DNA of 32,061 nucleotides from JAJZMY01 sp964604635 (GTDB lineage Archaea; Micrarchaeota; Micrarchaeia; Micrarchaeales; Micrarchaeaceae). The stretch is taken from assembly GCA_964604635.1 (NCBI GenBank), contig CAZRZO010000010.1, positions 1 to 32,061 of the forward strand, given 5' to 3'. The position numbers and the translations under genes are program-made. This document shows positions 7,848 to 19,300 of this stretch, piece by piece. The notes beneath the pieces are model-generated. The model was given only the letters and a program-made list of their open reading frames with translations. It was not told the origin of the DNA and made no database searches. Positions within the stretch are counted from its first letter, which is position 1. Every line of letters begins with the position of its first letter.

Positions 7848-9536
7848 ATGATGAATATGAAAAATATACAAAAATTAATGTTCTTAATAATGTTTTTAAC
7901 ATTATTTCCATTACTAGTAAATGCCCAAGCAACATTAAGTAGTGCAAATGGTGCATTGAGTTTATCTAATGTTGGTATCTCAAACAAACCAATTATTGCT
8001 GGACATAATATAACAATGACTTTTCAATTGTTTAATTCTTATTCTTATGAATTAACAAATGTGAATCTTTATTTACAGTCTCAAAATCCAATAATAAACA
8101 TATCCCCATCATCAAGCTATTTAATTAATGCAATTGGTGAAGGTTTATATGGTGGAAGTAATTTTGATCATTTTATTTACAAGTTTCATATTCCTTCTAT
8201 GCTTCAACCCGGAAAATATGTGATTAATGTAATTGCAACATATGAAACAACTCAGAATAATGGTATTAATAAAATTGTTGGAACTTCTCAGATCCCAATT
8301 GTTTTTTATGTGTATGGAATACCAAAAATTAATATTTCGTCTAGTTTAATTAATTTAAAACCTAATCAACAAAATAAAATATCATTGAATGTAATAAATT
8401 CAGGTACTGATATTGCAAGAAATGTAACATTAAAATTACTTAATTCTAGTATTTTCAAGATAATTGGATCTAATGAATATGCAATAGGTACAATTAATCA
8501 GCAACAAATAATACCAGTTAAGTTTATTGTACAAACAAATAACAATATTACAAATTCAACTTATTTTCTAAATGTGCAAGTAAATTATGTAACAAGATAT
8601 AATACTAATGCATCAAAAATTCTTAAAATTCCATTGAACTTAGTAATTAATAATCCAAATATTGTTGCAAGTATTTTATCTGCATCACCATCACAAGTAT
8701 TTTCAGGTTCTAATCAAACATTACTAGTAAATTTCCAGAACATAGGATTAGGAGAAGCAAAGAATATTTCAATCAAATTTCTAAGTAATAATTCAATAAC
8801 AATTGGAAATCCAAATAAATTTTTTATTGCACAATTATTTTCAAATACAAATAATCAACAATTAAGTCAAAAAACAGAATCAATTTTTGTTCAAATAAAT
8901 AATCAGTCATTATCTTATTATCAAATTCCAGTAATAATAAATTATACAACACTGAATTACAAAACAAAAATAAGCAAGAAATTTTTGATCAATGTTTCAT
9001 TAGAGAAAAAAGCAGTATTTTCTATTTTGAGTATAAATGATTCAATACAACCAGGTCAATCATATGCAAAAATAATATTAAAAATAAAAAATACTGGAAA
9101 TGCAAAAGCAAATAATATTAATTTTGCATTACAGAGTATTTATCCAATTTCTCCTGTAAATCCAAATCAATATATTTCTAGTTTAAGTCCAGATCAAATA
9201 AAAAACATTACTTTTTATGTAAGTGTTGATGCAGATGGAAATTCAGGAAATTATCCAATAACAATTTATGAACAATGGACACAACAAAATACACCACAAA
9301 ATCAACAATTATCTAGTTCAACTAATTACTATGTAGTTGTTAAACAGAAAGCAAAAACAAATAATAAATATCTAATTAAACCAGTAGAATATATTGCAAT
9401 GCTAATTACTATATTAGTAATAATTGTATTTGTAATAAAAAAGTATAAGCAAAAAAAGCAATATATTAAACAAGATTTAATTAAAAATAAACAACAAATT
9501 ACAAATAAAAATAATATTAGTAAAAAAGCAAAATAA
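7848..9536 (+). CDS. Secreted, C-terminally anchored protein with CARDB/NEW3-like beta domains
   Basis: About 562 residues. A signal peptide (MKNIQKLMFLIMFLTLFPLL, cleavage probably after VNAQA) leads into several Ig-like beta units that repeat the pattern of a conserved Asn-Gly/Gly-Asn turn: SGTDIARNVTLKL, IGLGEAKNISIKF, and TGNAKANNINFAL. These resemble COG1361/NEW3-type domains of archaeal surface proteins. A C-terminal transmembrane helix (AMLITILVIIVFVIK) and a Lys-rich tail anchor it. It lies 59 nt after the permease gene, so it may serve the exporter as an extracytoplasmic partner. An ATG at 7839 is in frame, but the GATGAT stretch at 7838-7843 fits better as the ribosome binding site for 7848. 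Confidence 0.8.
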   Translation: MMNMKNIQKLMFLIMFLTLFPLLVNAQATLSSANGALSLSNVGISNKPIIAGHNITMTFQLFNSYSYELTNVNLYLQSQNPIINISPSSSYLINAIGEGLYGGSNFDHFIYKFHIPSMLQPGKYVINVIATYETTQNNGINKIVGTSQIPIVFYVYGIPKINISSSLINLKPNQQNKISLNVINSGTDIARNVTLKLLNSSIFKIIGSNEYAIGTINQQQIIPVKFIVQTNNNITNSTYFLNVQVNYVTRYNTNASKILKIPLNLVINNPNIVASILSASPSQVFSGSNQTLLVNFQNIGLGEAKNISIKFLSNNSITIGNPNKFFIAQLFSNTNNQQLSQKTESIFVQINNQSLSYYQIPVIINYTTLNYKTKISKKFLINVSLEKKAVFSILSINDSIQPGQSYAKIILKIKNTGNAKANNINFALQSIYPISPVNPNQYISSLSPDQIKNITFYVSVDADGNSGNYPITIYEQWTQQNTPQNQQLSSSTNYYVVVKQKAKTNNKYLIKPVEYIAMLITILVIIVFVIKKYKQKKQYIKQDLIKNKQQITNKNNISKKAK

Positions 9537-9575
9537 TTAGCAACAAAAAAGAAAAAAATCAAATAAAGTTTTAAT

Positions 9576-10433
9576 ATGATAAGTCCAAAAAATAAATTAT
9601 TTGATTATGCATTAAAAAAGTATAATATGCCAGTATGGACTAAGGAATACATATTAAATTATTTAAATAAAAAAAGCAGAATAGAATCAATGAAACATTT
9701 GATGATTTTAATCAATAGAAGAAAAAAACCAATATTAACAAAAACAAAAATTAAACTACCAAATGGATCAGTATTTGAAATAAAAGATATTTTACACATT
9801 ATTTCTTTATTTTATTTTGGAGAAATGCTTATGCAGAAAGTAATTGAACAATGGCTAGATAATAGAACAAACATTGAATATACAAAACACTTTATAAATA
9901 TTTTAGATATAACTGAAAAGCATGAAGGAACAATAAAAAATCTATTAAATGGATTTAAATATAAAATAGAAGAACCACCAAAAAATATAAAACGAGTTTT
10001 TGAGTATATTGAAAATACAAAAGATTGTAATGAGAGGATTATTATTATTGGGATTATTCTTCAAGATGCTTATGCAATATCTTTTGGTAATATTTTTTAT
10101 AAAGTATTTTTTTATTTATCTCCAGAATACATGAAATTGATTAAACAGTCACTTAATTATAAAATATCTGAAATTAATTGGTTTAATAATCAAGCAAAGC
10201 AAATAATTAAAAATAAACTAATTAATGAAAATAAATTGATTTCTCTTTCTGAAAATTTAAGTATTTTAATTAATAATTCAATTAAATCTGAATCAAAATT
10301 CGCACAAAAATTAAAAATAAAAAATGAAGTTGAATTAATTAAAACAATTGCAATTGCATACATTTTTCATGATTTATATGAATTAAATGTAAATATTAAT
10401 ATTGATATTGAAATGAAAAAATGTAAATTATAA
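9576..10433 (+). CDS. Uncharacterised helical protein at the end of the exporter operon
   Basis: A 285-residue protein with no signal peptide and no clear transmembrane helix; strongly helical in appearance. A hydrophobic central helix (IISLFYFGEMLMQKVIEQWL, about 75-94) and a second acidic helix (ILDITEKHEGTIKNLL, about 109-124) recall ferritin-like four-helix bundles, but a standard ExxH pair is not present, so I do not assign that fold. It starts 39 nt after the secreted protein gene and is probably in the same operon. Its stop is only 12 nt from the stop of the convergent minus-strand gene. Confidence 0.7.
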   Translation: MISPKNKLFDYALKKYNMPVWTKEYILNYLNKKSRIESMKHLMILINRRKKPILTKTKIKLPNGSVFEIKDILHIISLFYFGEMLMQKVIEQWLDNRTNIEYTKHFINILDITEKHEGTIKNLLNGFKYKIEEPPKNIKRVFEYIENTKDCNERIIIIGIILQDAYAISFGNIFYKVFFYLSPEYMKLIKQSLNYKISEINWFNNQAKQIIKNKLINENKLISLSENLSILINNSIKSESKFAQKLKIKNEVELIKTIAIAYIFHDLYELNVNINIDIEMKKCKL

Positions 10434-10445
10434 TAAATTATTAAA

Positions 10446-10853
10446 TTATTCTTTATGTAATTGTTCCTTTAGCCAAACATTAACAGTTTTTTTAGTTAAT
10501 GCTGTTTTAATGACATTTGATAAATATATAATTCTTAAGCTTTCTTCAGCAGTTTTTCTAACAATTTTATATTTATTATTTATAAGTTTTTTAATTGATT
10601 TCAATGATATATTTGGATTTAATGCAACATATAAATTAACAAATTCATTTTTATTGTCTGCATATTTATCAAGTTGTTTTTCTGATTTAATATTTACTAT
10701 AAATTTTTTTAAATTACCAAGAGATTTAAACCATTCATTACTAAATGTTCCATTATTAATCCTAGTATTTCTAATTTTTTCAACTAAATTTTCTACTTTC
10801 TTTGATGTTTTTTCTGATCTTAATTGTTTTTTCATTGTATTTTTATAAACCAC
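10446..10853 (-). CDS. Small helical-repeat protein, paralogue of the next gene (GTG start)
   Basis: About 135 residues, basic. The C-terminal half contains YVALNPNISLKSIKKLINNK followed by VRKTAEESL, a unit resembling the NPxTPxxxLxxL repeats of variant leucine-rich repeat (LRV/HEAT-like) proteins. The N-terminus aligns with the neighbour at 10957: VVYKNTMKKQLRSEKTSKK here, MVYDKTISKQHLDAIKRTSKK there, and both starts are preceded by GTGAGTT(A/T) at exactly 8 nt. This makes the GTG at 10853 the likely start rather than the ATG at 10892. Its function is unknown; these repeats usually mediate protein contacts. Confidence 0.7.
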   Translation of the reverse strand: MVYKNTMKKQLRSEKTSKKVENLVEKIRNTRINNGTFSNEWFKSLGNLKKFIVNIKSEKQLDKYADNKNEFVNLYVALNPNISLKSIKKLINNKYKIVRKTAEESLRIIYLSNVIKTALTKKTVNVWLKEQLHKE

Positions 10854-10956
10854 TAACTCACTAATAATATTTTTATTATTTAATTTATACATTGATTATG
10901 ATATATAAACTTTTCGTATTCTTAATAATTGTTTTTTCATTTTTTCTTATTTCTAA

Positions 10957-11445
10957 TTAATTTCTTAAACATACTTTTCTAATTAATTTCCTTAGTAATT
11001 TTTTATTATTATATTTATTATTATATTTTTCAATTGTTTCTACTGGTGTACTTGGATTTGATTCAATATATTTTACATATCCTTTAGTTTTAAGCTTTTC
11101 AATTGTTTCTACTGGTGTACTTGGATTTGATTCAATATTCTTTTTAATAAAATAATTATATGTATTCTGTTTTTCAATTTCTTTAAGTTTTTCTGGTGGT
11201 GTATATTGGTTTTTTGCAATATATTCTAAAACAATTGAATTTTTATTTTGTGAAAATCCACTTAGTACTTCTTTTAATTGAATCTCTGAAATAAAGTTCT
11301 TTAAATTTAATTTATTGATGGAAAGTTCATTGTAATCATTATTTTCATCACTATTTTCATATTTCTCAATTAATTTCATCAGTTTTTTAGATGTTCTTTT
11401 TATTGCATCTAAATGTTGTTTTGAAATAGTTTTATCATATACCAT
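10957..11445 (-). CDS. Variant leucine-rich repeat protein, paralogue of the 10446 gene
   Basis: 162 residues. The N-terminal part is charged and helical. Residues about 75-145 hold units of the NPxTPxEx(I/L)xxL type: NQYTPPEKLKEIEKQ, then two near-identical units containing IESNPSTPVETIEK 23 residues apart. Matching DNA copies are identical over 43 bp. GTGAGTTT sits 8 nt before the ATG. A promoter probably lies in the A+T-rich gap before the divergent gdhA gene. The repeats suggest a protein-binding solenoid; the two paralogues may have arisen by tandem duplication. Confidence 0.75.
   Translation of the reverse strand: MVYDKTISKQHLDAIKRTSKKLMKLIEKYENSDENNDYNELSINKLNLKNFISEIQLKEVLSGFSQNKNSIVLEYIAKNQYTPPEKLKEIEKQNTYNYFIKKNIESNPSTPVETIEKLKTKGYVKYIESNPSTPVETIEKYNNKYNNKKLLRKLIRKVCLRN
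11027..11069. repeat. 43-bp direct repeat, copy 1
   Basis: Identical over 43 bases to 11096-11138, with a period of 69 bp (23 codons). It encodes the IESNPSTPVETIEK unit of the variant leucine-rich repeat protein. The lack of silent differences indicates recent unit duplication or gene conversion. Confidence 0.9.
11096..11138. repeat. 43-bp direct repeat, copy 2
   Basis: Second exact copy of the 43-bp unit at 11027-11069, in the same reading frame of the same gene. Confidence 0.9.
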
Positions 11446-11662
11446 AAACTCACTAAAATTATTATTTTATAATTAATCATATACAACAATTCTGATATAT
11501 AAATATTTCTAATGTATATTATGAATATAATTAATGTTTAAATTTTAAAATCAATGAAAAATCAAATCATATTACTAAAATTATTATTTTAATAATTATT
11601 TAATAATAAAAAATCTTAAATAAATTTACAAAGTAAATAATATATAAATAAAATGTGATATC

Positions 11663-12928
11663 ATGGATGAACTAAACCCTTTTTTAATATCTCAAATTCA
11701 GCTTGATAAAGCAGCTGAAATAATGAATTTAGACAAAACAGCACATGCAATATTGCGAGAACCAATGAGAATAGTTGAAGCAAAAATTCCAGTTAAAATG
11801 CGTGATAATAATACTGAATTGTTTACTGGATTTCGTGTTTTATACAATAATGCAAGAGGTCCTGGAAAAGGTGGAATACGCTTTCATCCTAAAGAAAGCA
11901 TTAATACTGTTAAAGCTTTAGCAGCATGGATGACATGGAAAACAGCTCTTGCAAATATACCATTTGGTGGTGCAAAAGGTGGTGTTATTTGTGATACAAA
12001 GAAAATGAATAATATTGAATTAGAAAATCTATCAAGACAATATATAAGAGTTTTTAATGATGTAATTGGTTCAAAACTAGATATTCCAGCTCCTGATGTT
12101 TATACAACACCACAAATAATGGCATGGATGAATGATGAATATTCTAAAATAGTTGGTCATAATGAATTTAGTATGATCACTGGAAAACCACTAGAATTAT
12201 GGGGTTCAGAAGGAAGATTTGATTCAACTGCATTAGGTGGAATGTATGTTTTACGAGAATTATCAAAAATTGCAAATATTGATCTTAAAAATGCAAAAAT
12301 AGCAATCCAAGGATTTGGAAATGCTGGTAATTTTGCATTTTCATTAGTTAAAAAATTATTTAATTCAAAAATAGTTGCAATTACTGATTCAAAAGGTGGA
12401 ACATATAATGAAGAAGGACTTGATTATGAAAAATTAAAGCAAACAAAAAAAGAAACAGGAACAATTGCAAATTATGAAGAAGGACAAAAAATAACAAATG
12501 AGCAATTATTTGAAACAGATGCTGATATAATAATTCCAGCTGCAATTGAAAATCAAATAACAAAACAGAATGCTGATAATATAAAAGCAAAAATAATTAT
12601 TGAATTAGCTAATGGTCCTGTTACTCCTGAAGCAAATGATATTTTATTTGAAAAAAATATTTATAATGCTCCTGATTTTCTTGTTAATTCTGGTGGAGTA
12701 ATTGTATCTTATTTTGAATGGGTGCAAAATATTGGTGGATATTATTGGACAGAAGAAGATGTTTATAAAAAATTAGATATAAAAATAACAAAATCTTTTA
12801 ATGATGTAATAAATATGCAAAAACAATATCAAAACAATCAATCAAAGAAAATAGATATGAGGTCAGCAGCATATATTATTGCTTTACAAAGAGTTGCATC
12901 AACAATGAAAATAAGAGGATGGTATTAA
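11663..12928 (+). CDS. gdhA: Glutamate dehydrogenase (NAD(P)-dependent)
   Basis: Catalyses reversible oxidative deamination of glutamate to 2-oxoglutarate and ammonium, joining nitrogen assimilation to central carbon metabolism in the cytosol. The substrate domain shows GPGKGGIRFHP, the catalytic-lysine motif IPFGGAKGGV and PAPDVYT. The nucleotide domain has the Rossmann motif IQGFGNAGNFAF followed by VAITDSKGG, and the C-terminal NSGGVIVSYFEWVQN. At 421 residues it has the standard hexameric GDH length and appears complete. GTGATATC precedes the ATG at the standard 8-nt step. It is transcribed alone, divergent from the repeat-protein pair, with T-rich tracts after its stop. Coenzyme choice cannot be read with confidence. 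Confidence 0.96.
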   Translation: MDELNPFLISQIQLDKAAEIMNLDKTAHAILREPMRIVEAKIPVKMRDNNTELFTGFRVLYNNARGPGKGGIRFHPKESINTVKALAAWMTWKTALANIPFGGAKGGVICDTKKMNNIELENLSRQYIRVFNDVIGSKLDIPAPDVYTTPQIMAWMNDEYSKIVGHNEFSMITGKPLELWGSEGRFDSTALGGMYVLRELSKIANIDLKNAKIAIQGFGNAGNFAFSLVKKLFNSKIVAITDSKGGTYNEEGLDYEKLKQTKKETGTIANYEEGQKITNEQLFETDADIIIPAAIENQITKQNADNIKAKIIIELANGPVTPEANDILFEKNIYNAPDFLVNSGGVIVSYFEWVQNIGGYYWTEEDVYKKLDIKITKSFNDVINMQKQYQNNQSKKIDMRSAAYIIALQRVASTMKIRGWY

Positions 12929-12937
12929 TTTAATTTA

Positions 12938-12960
12938 ATTTATTTTTTATTTTTTTGTTT
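12938..12960 (+). terminator. T-rich termination tract after gdhA
   Basis: Oligo-T runs (T6 then T7) follow the gdhA stop, and the next gene has its own ribosome binding site 120 nt further on. This fits intrinsic archaeal termination, but base composition alone makes such runs common here. Confidence 0.35.
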
Positions 12961-13065
12961 ATTATAAAATTTAATTTATTTTTTATTTAATATATAAAAA
13001 TATTTATACAGAATATTTTAATATTATTATTTTTATATATTATATATAATATATTTGGTGTTATA

Positions 13066-13254
13066 ATGGGAAAATTTCGGATAAAATATAATAAATCTAA
13101 TTTTAAAGAAATTATATTAATTCGTATAGAAGAAATAGAGGATACATTAGATCCTGAGCATGTAATTAATAAATTAAAAGAAGATATTGAAAAAAAATAT
13201 GAGTTTTTTGATGAATCAGTAAATATAATTGAAATAGAAAAAATAGATGAATAA
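13066..13254 (+). CDS. Small acidic protein of unknown function
   Basis: 62 residues in a mixed beta-alpha-beta-like pattern: MGKFRIKYN, then KEIILIRIEEIE, a helix PEHVINKLKEDIEKKYEF and a final strand NIIEIEKI. The ATG has GTGTTATA at the exact 8-nt step, which argues that it is a genuine gene. It lies 79 nt before the giant surface-protein gene and may share its transcript. No family is recognised. Confidence 0.65.
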   Translation: MGKFRIKYNKSNFKEIILIRIEEIEDTLDPEHVINKLKEDIEKKYEFFDESVNIIEIEKIDE

Positions 13255-13333
13255 TATTTATATAATATTTATATAATAAATAATAATTTATTCATATTAA
13301 AATACTTGATGTAGAATAAGATGTAGTGAAGTA

Positions 13334-16300
13334 ATGGATTTAAAAAAATTTAATTTATTTAAATTATATTGGGTTTTATTTATTGCTATTCTATTGATTA
13401 TATCCTATTCTAATATTACTTATGCAACTAAAACAGTAATTAGTGGTGCATCTGGTGGTGTAACTGATGGTTATTATACACCAAATCCTTCAAATACAAA
13501 AGCATGTTGGTGGTTTTCTAGTTCTGGTCAACAAGTAATTAAACATCTTACAACTCCTCCTGATATTCCATTAGCAATTGCTCCTGCTGTAGCAGATCCT
13601 ACTTTTTCATGGTTTAATTGTCAATATATAACAACAATTACTTTTAAAACAAAATATCCTGATGCTCTTGGTGGAAAATTAAAAGGAACTATTTCTGGTT
13701 CTGAAACAGATACACCATTAACAGTAAAAGTTTTATCTTATAATCAGCAATCAGCATCATGGTTAATTACTTGTCCTAATAAACCAAATCCAAATAATAC
13801 TGCTGAATATTTTAATTCAACACCTAATTCATTTATTGGTGGTGATCAATGTTTAACATCAACAAGTTCTTTAACAACTGGAATAACTCTTTATAATAAT
13901 TATTCATGGGATACTGGATATTATAGTGGTGCAATGGCAATTCCAGGACCTGGTGATGTATATGCTGGTGATTGTTTATGTAAAAATGGACAAACAGCAA
14001 GTGCTGAAATTAGTAATATAACTATTTCAAATATTGGAATTGGTAATGTAACTGATTTAGGATATTCTGGTGCAGTACAAGATAATAATTTTAATACACC
14101 TTCAGCAACTTCTTATAATATTTCAAATGCTTATAATTCAATTTCAAATATATTTTCAGGTGTTCCTTCTCAACCACAAAGAGGAATATTTACATGGAAT
14201 GTAAAATATGCTGATTTTGCATCAGCACCAATAAGCGAATTAAGTCAAACAAGTAATCATAATCTTAATTTTTATTTTACTTATGCATTTAGTTATCCAA
14301 CAATAGTACCATTGTATCCACCACCAATTTGCTTAGGTCCTTTTCCATTACCCCCACCAGCACCACCTCTCTATCTATGTCGTGAACAATATACATGTAA
14401 TTACAATTATAAATATAGTGAAACAAGTAAAATTAATTCAATCCAAAATTCTAATATATTAATACCTTCTTATCCATCAAAATTAAATAATTCAAAAACA
14501 ATCACATGGAATAGTGTTCAAGTATTACCTTATTTATTATATTCCTTAAGTATTCCAATAACTCAGAGTGATATTAATTCAAATGCATTACTTTATTATA
14601 ATAATACTTATGATATTTACAGTCCTCATAATTTCTTGAATCCTGGTAATTATTTAGATCCTTATAAACTTAATTCAAATTCAAGTTTTTTTGTTAATTA
14701 TAAAACTTCAAAAGGTTATGTATTAGAAGAATTACCTTCTAATTTTATTTCAACAAACAGTACCCAAGTTCATAATATATTAACAAGTTCTATTGTTAAA
14801 TATAAAAAACAAGGAAAAAATTGGTTTAATATTTTTGCAAAAACTAAATTTTTAACAACAATTGGAATAAAATCAAATAATTTTGCTACTCCTCTAAATA
14901 ATTGTAATCAACAAAATCCTTCTCATTGTACTTCAATATCTTCTTATCAACCATACTATAATGCTCCAACATCTGAAAATAGGAATACAACTATTTTATC
15001 AAGATTTTCTTCTTCTTTTCCATCATTTAATAATTTTTTTAATATTAGTCCTTTTTATTCTCATCAATCATCAGATTATAAACCATTTTTAGGTCCAATT
15101 ACTATCAAAAATCCAGTTTATATGTCTACTACTCCTAATGGTGATCTTTATGTAATTAGTCAAGCATCATCAAGTTCATGTTTTATTTATATTTTATGTG
15201 GTATATCTCACACAAAAACAATTTCTGAAACATTAGTAATAATAAAAGCAATTCCAAAAGGATATTATAATCTTTCAATTTATCAACCAGGTATTCTTGC
15301 TGGACCAATTGGATTACCTTCAAGTTCTCTAGGAACTTGGAATAATATGTGGAAAAAGTATTGGAAGAATGTAATTACTGAACAATCAAATACAGTATAT
15401 GTTACAATGCTTATTCCAATTTCAAAAGGAACAATTAATTATGGTTCTCTTTTTACATTTGTTATTTCAGCAACAAAAGCAGTTGGAAATTTTTTCAAAG
15501 GTATTGGAGTGACTATTAAGAATGTTGCTAAAAGTGTTTGGAATGGATTAGGTCATGTAATTAATGGAGTAGGAAACTGGTTTAAACATTTATTTGTACC
15601 AACTACTTTATCACAACCAATAATCCAAATACCTTCAAATAATGCATTAATATCTAATCAAATAGTAAAACAATTATCATCAAATACTTCAATACAATTT
15701 AATTCAATACAATCTAATTTAGTACCAAAAACACTTTCTAGTATATCTAGCATAGAAACAAGTCTAAATACTTGTTCAGGAAGTTATCAAATTGTTCCAA
15801 AATCAATAAAGAGTGATTATGATAATGATTTATTCTTATTTGGTTATTATTCATCAAGTACTAGTAAAGATACAAACAGAATATTGGAAATGCTTGCTAA
15901 TCATAAAGGATGTGAATATGCAACAATTAATTATCCAAATGTTCCAACATCTGAATTTGCTGTTTCACCTGGTGGTCAATATGTTTATATTGCAGCACCT
16001 AATTTACCTAATAAAGTAATTGTTTATAAAAATATGGGAGAACAATCACAAGCATCATCATCAAAACAAAATTTTGTGTTTGCAAGTAATATTATTCTTT
16101 CATATTCTAATAAATTAATTGGAACATTTAATATTGGACAATGGCTTAGTGTTGGTGGTCCATATCATTCAAGTAAATTAAAAAAGACCTATGCACCAAA
16201 TAACTCAATTCAATACTCTTTTCATATTCCATTGGGATTGTATGATGTTAAAGGTTATTTATATGTTTTAGATTACTGGGGTTTTGAAGTTGGTAATAAA

Positions 16301-19300
16301 GGTCCTTCAGCAATACTAATGTTGCAAGCATTTTCAGGATCAAAGCAATTACCAATTAATTCATTTAATGTATTTGATTATATTTTAAATAATAAGAGTG
16401 AAAACAATTTAGGTCAAATCTTAAATTCAAGTAATTATTATCCACCTTATGGATGGCCATTATCTGTTAATATTTCTCTTGGTAATAATCAATATCTTTC
16501 ATATTGTATTAGTGGATGTACTGTTCCTGCAGGACTACTTGCATTATATCCAAAACAAAGTCCTTATCATACTGATTATCTCCCATTAGGTCCTGCTATA
16601 AATGCTAAATCAATTGCAAGTGCTTCATCTTCTTCCCAACAAAATTCAAAATCTTCATGCTCAAAAGATACATTAAAAACACCTAATAATTGTGAAATTG
16701 CATTTTCAACACACTGCAAAAATAATATTCAAATATGTCCAATATTAATAACACGTCCAACAAAAGGAAAGATTTCAATAACTTCATCATCTGTTTCAAA
16801 CTTATTAGGAAATATTGGTTTAAATGCTTTTGAAATAACTATGAATTATAATCAAACAGCATATTTAATTGCACATGAAGCTAATACCCAAGGAAAATCA
16901 ACACAACCATATACTGAATTATTAGCATTTAATGTAAATATTTACAATTATTCAAGTCCTTCTTACTTTGGATCAGAAGCATATACATGTTATCTTAATC
17001 AACCAATTTCAACAACAAAAGGTGTTGTTGGTTCAACATTACCAAAAGCAATAAATAATTGTAATATATTGAAAAACTATGGTTTAAGTAAATTTTATCC
17101 ACCAGTAATTGTTATGCCAAGTGCATTAAATTATAGTGAAAATCTTGGAAGTGACTTAAAATATTTGTCAATACCTAATTTATTGTCTTCATTACCAATT
17201 GGTTCTAATTGTATTAAGATTAATAAAAAAACACTTAATGCAACACCAACTAAGTCCTGTTCTGGATCTAGTTCTAATACAAAAGTACCTAATTATAATA
17301 ATGGTATAAATACAAAACTTTCTTCAATTAGTTCTTCAAATTCACAACCACATTTAACAACAATTAATTCATCTATTTATGGATATGATATTATTCCATT
17401 TAATGTTATTTATAGTGTAAATCAAAGTTGGAATCCTTCATTAGCAACAGGAAGTGTTGTTGCTACACAAGTTCCTGGTATTGTTCCAACAATATGTTAT
17501 CCATTATCATTACCATATCCAGCATCAACTAATTTAGTTGGATTTAATCCAAATCATCAAAATCTTAAAAAACTTAATGAATTAAAAACAGCTTCTTGTT
17601 TATTTAATTTTAATAGTCCACATTGTAAAAATTTACTTTTAAATAATATATTTAATTTTACTAAAGCACCAGAAGGTATTCCAGCACCACAATTAAAATC
17701 AATAAAATCAATTATAAATGCAAATCCACAATTGAACTCATTATCACCATATCTATGTAAACAAACATTATCAATTCCTGGTAGTGGTTCATCAACTGAA
17801 AAAACTAATTGTAAAGCATATACTGCAAAAGCAGTTCCAGCAACACCAAATATTAAAAGTAATAATGTTGTAAATAGAATTGAAGGTTCAGAAACATTTT
17901 TACAAGAACTAATTTCAAATAACTATTATTTACCTAATTTATCTGATAAAAATTTAATAATACCACCAATTCTAAAGTATAATTTATTTAGTAATAGATT
18001 ATTTGGAGAACTTTATGTAAATTTGAGTATAATCCCAACAAAATATGCAATTCCACCACAAATAATTAATTCAGCAAGAAATTATTCTTATTCATTAATT
18101 CATTTCATTCAATCAAGTTCTTCGTCATCTTCATATCCAGGATATGCAGTAGAACAATCAAATCCAGTTAATCCAATTGCAATTGGAATTTCATCAACAA
18201 CTGGTTATTATAAAGAGAATAGATTTATTGGTATAAGTAAATTTAATTATATTTCAACAACAACACCAACATTTTTGAATATAACACAATTATACAAATT
18301 TGATATCTATAAAAATAGTATTAGTTTAGATCTAAGTAATAACAAATATATGATGGGTTACAATAGACTTATTTATACTTTTATTGATAGATTTAATAAT
18401 ACAATATTTATGCCAATTGATGTTGATTTTGTAAATATAACAACAATAAAAATGAATTCAAGTGAATCAGTAAATCCAAATAATTCAAATCAAACAATAA
18501 TAACAATTAATGGAACAATTGGACATAATAAAAATTCAGTATTTACTTCAATTAAAAATGGATATATTTACTTATATTTTGATACTAATTTGAATTATTA
18601 TAATCTTAATAATGGACATACACCAACATCAATTAATCCAGCACCAAAAGGTTATTACACACAAGCAGATATTTGCGCATTTGGACTTCCAATGATTAAT
18701 TGCCAAGTTGCAAAACCACTAGCAAGTATTATTCAACCAAAATGTTCCAATACAAATAACAATAATAATATATTTTCAAAATATATTTGTGAAGCACAGC
18801 AAAACAGCAATAATGAACATGCTTTAGTATCTGGTCCAAGTACTGCAAATACAATAAATTTCCATTCTCCAACAGTATGTAAAAAACCAGCAAAATCAAT
18901 GCTTAATTTATCTCCATATAATTGTAATATTTATGGTGATGTAAAAGGTAAAAATAATAAATTATTACCAATAACAAGTACTTTAAATAATAACAAAGCT
19001 TATTGTGTTCCTGACTTTATTAATGGAACAGGTACTTTAACAACACAATTAGGATTAGTAAAAATTTTACCAATTAACAATGGTCAATTTACTTATAAAT
19101 TTTCAGTATGTGGAACAGGAACAGCAAAATTAATTGCAAACTATTATGGTTCTCCAACACAATCACCAGAACCTGAAATATTCAATCAAACAAACTTAAG
19201 TAATTCAGGAGGTAAATTTGAATCAATGAGTAATTTAACAACTTTTAAACACAAAACACTTGAATACAATTATTCAAATGCTCCTAATTCATCTGCAATA

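Noticed and set aside
9576..10433. Possible ferritin-like protein
   Set aside because: Helices with Glu and His residues are present, but no proper ExxH metal-ligand pair on two helix hairpins could be found, so the function was left open.
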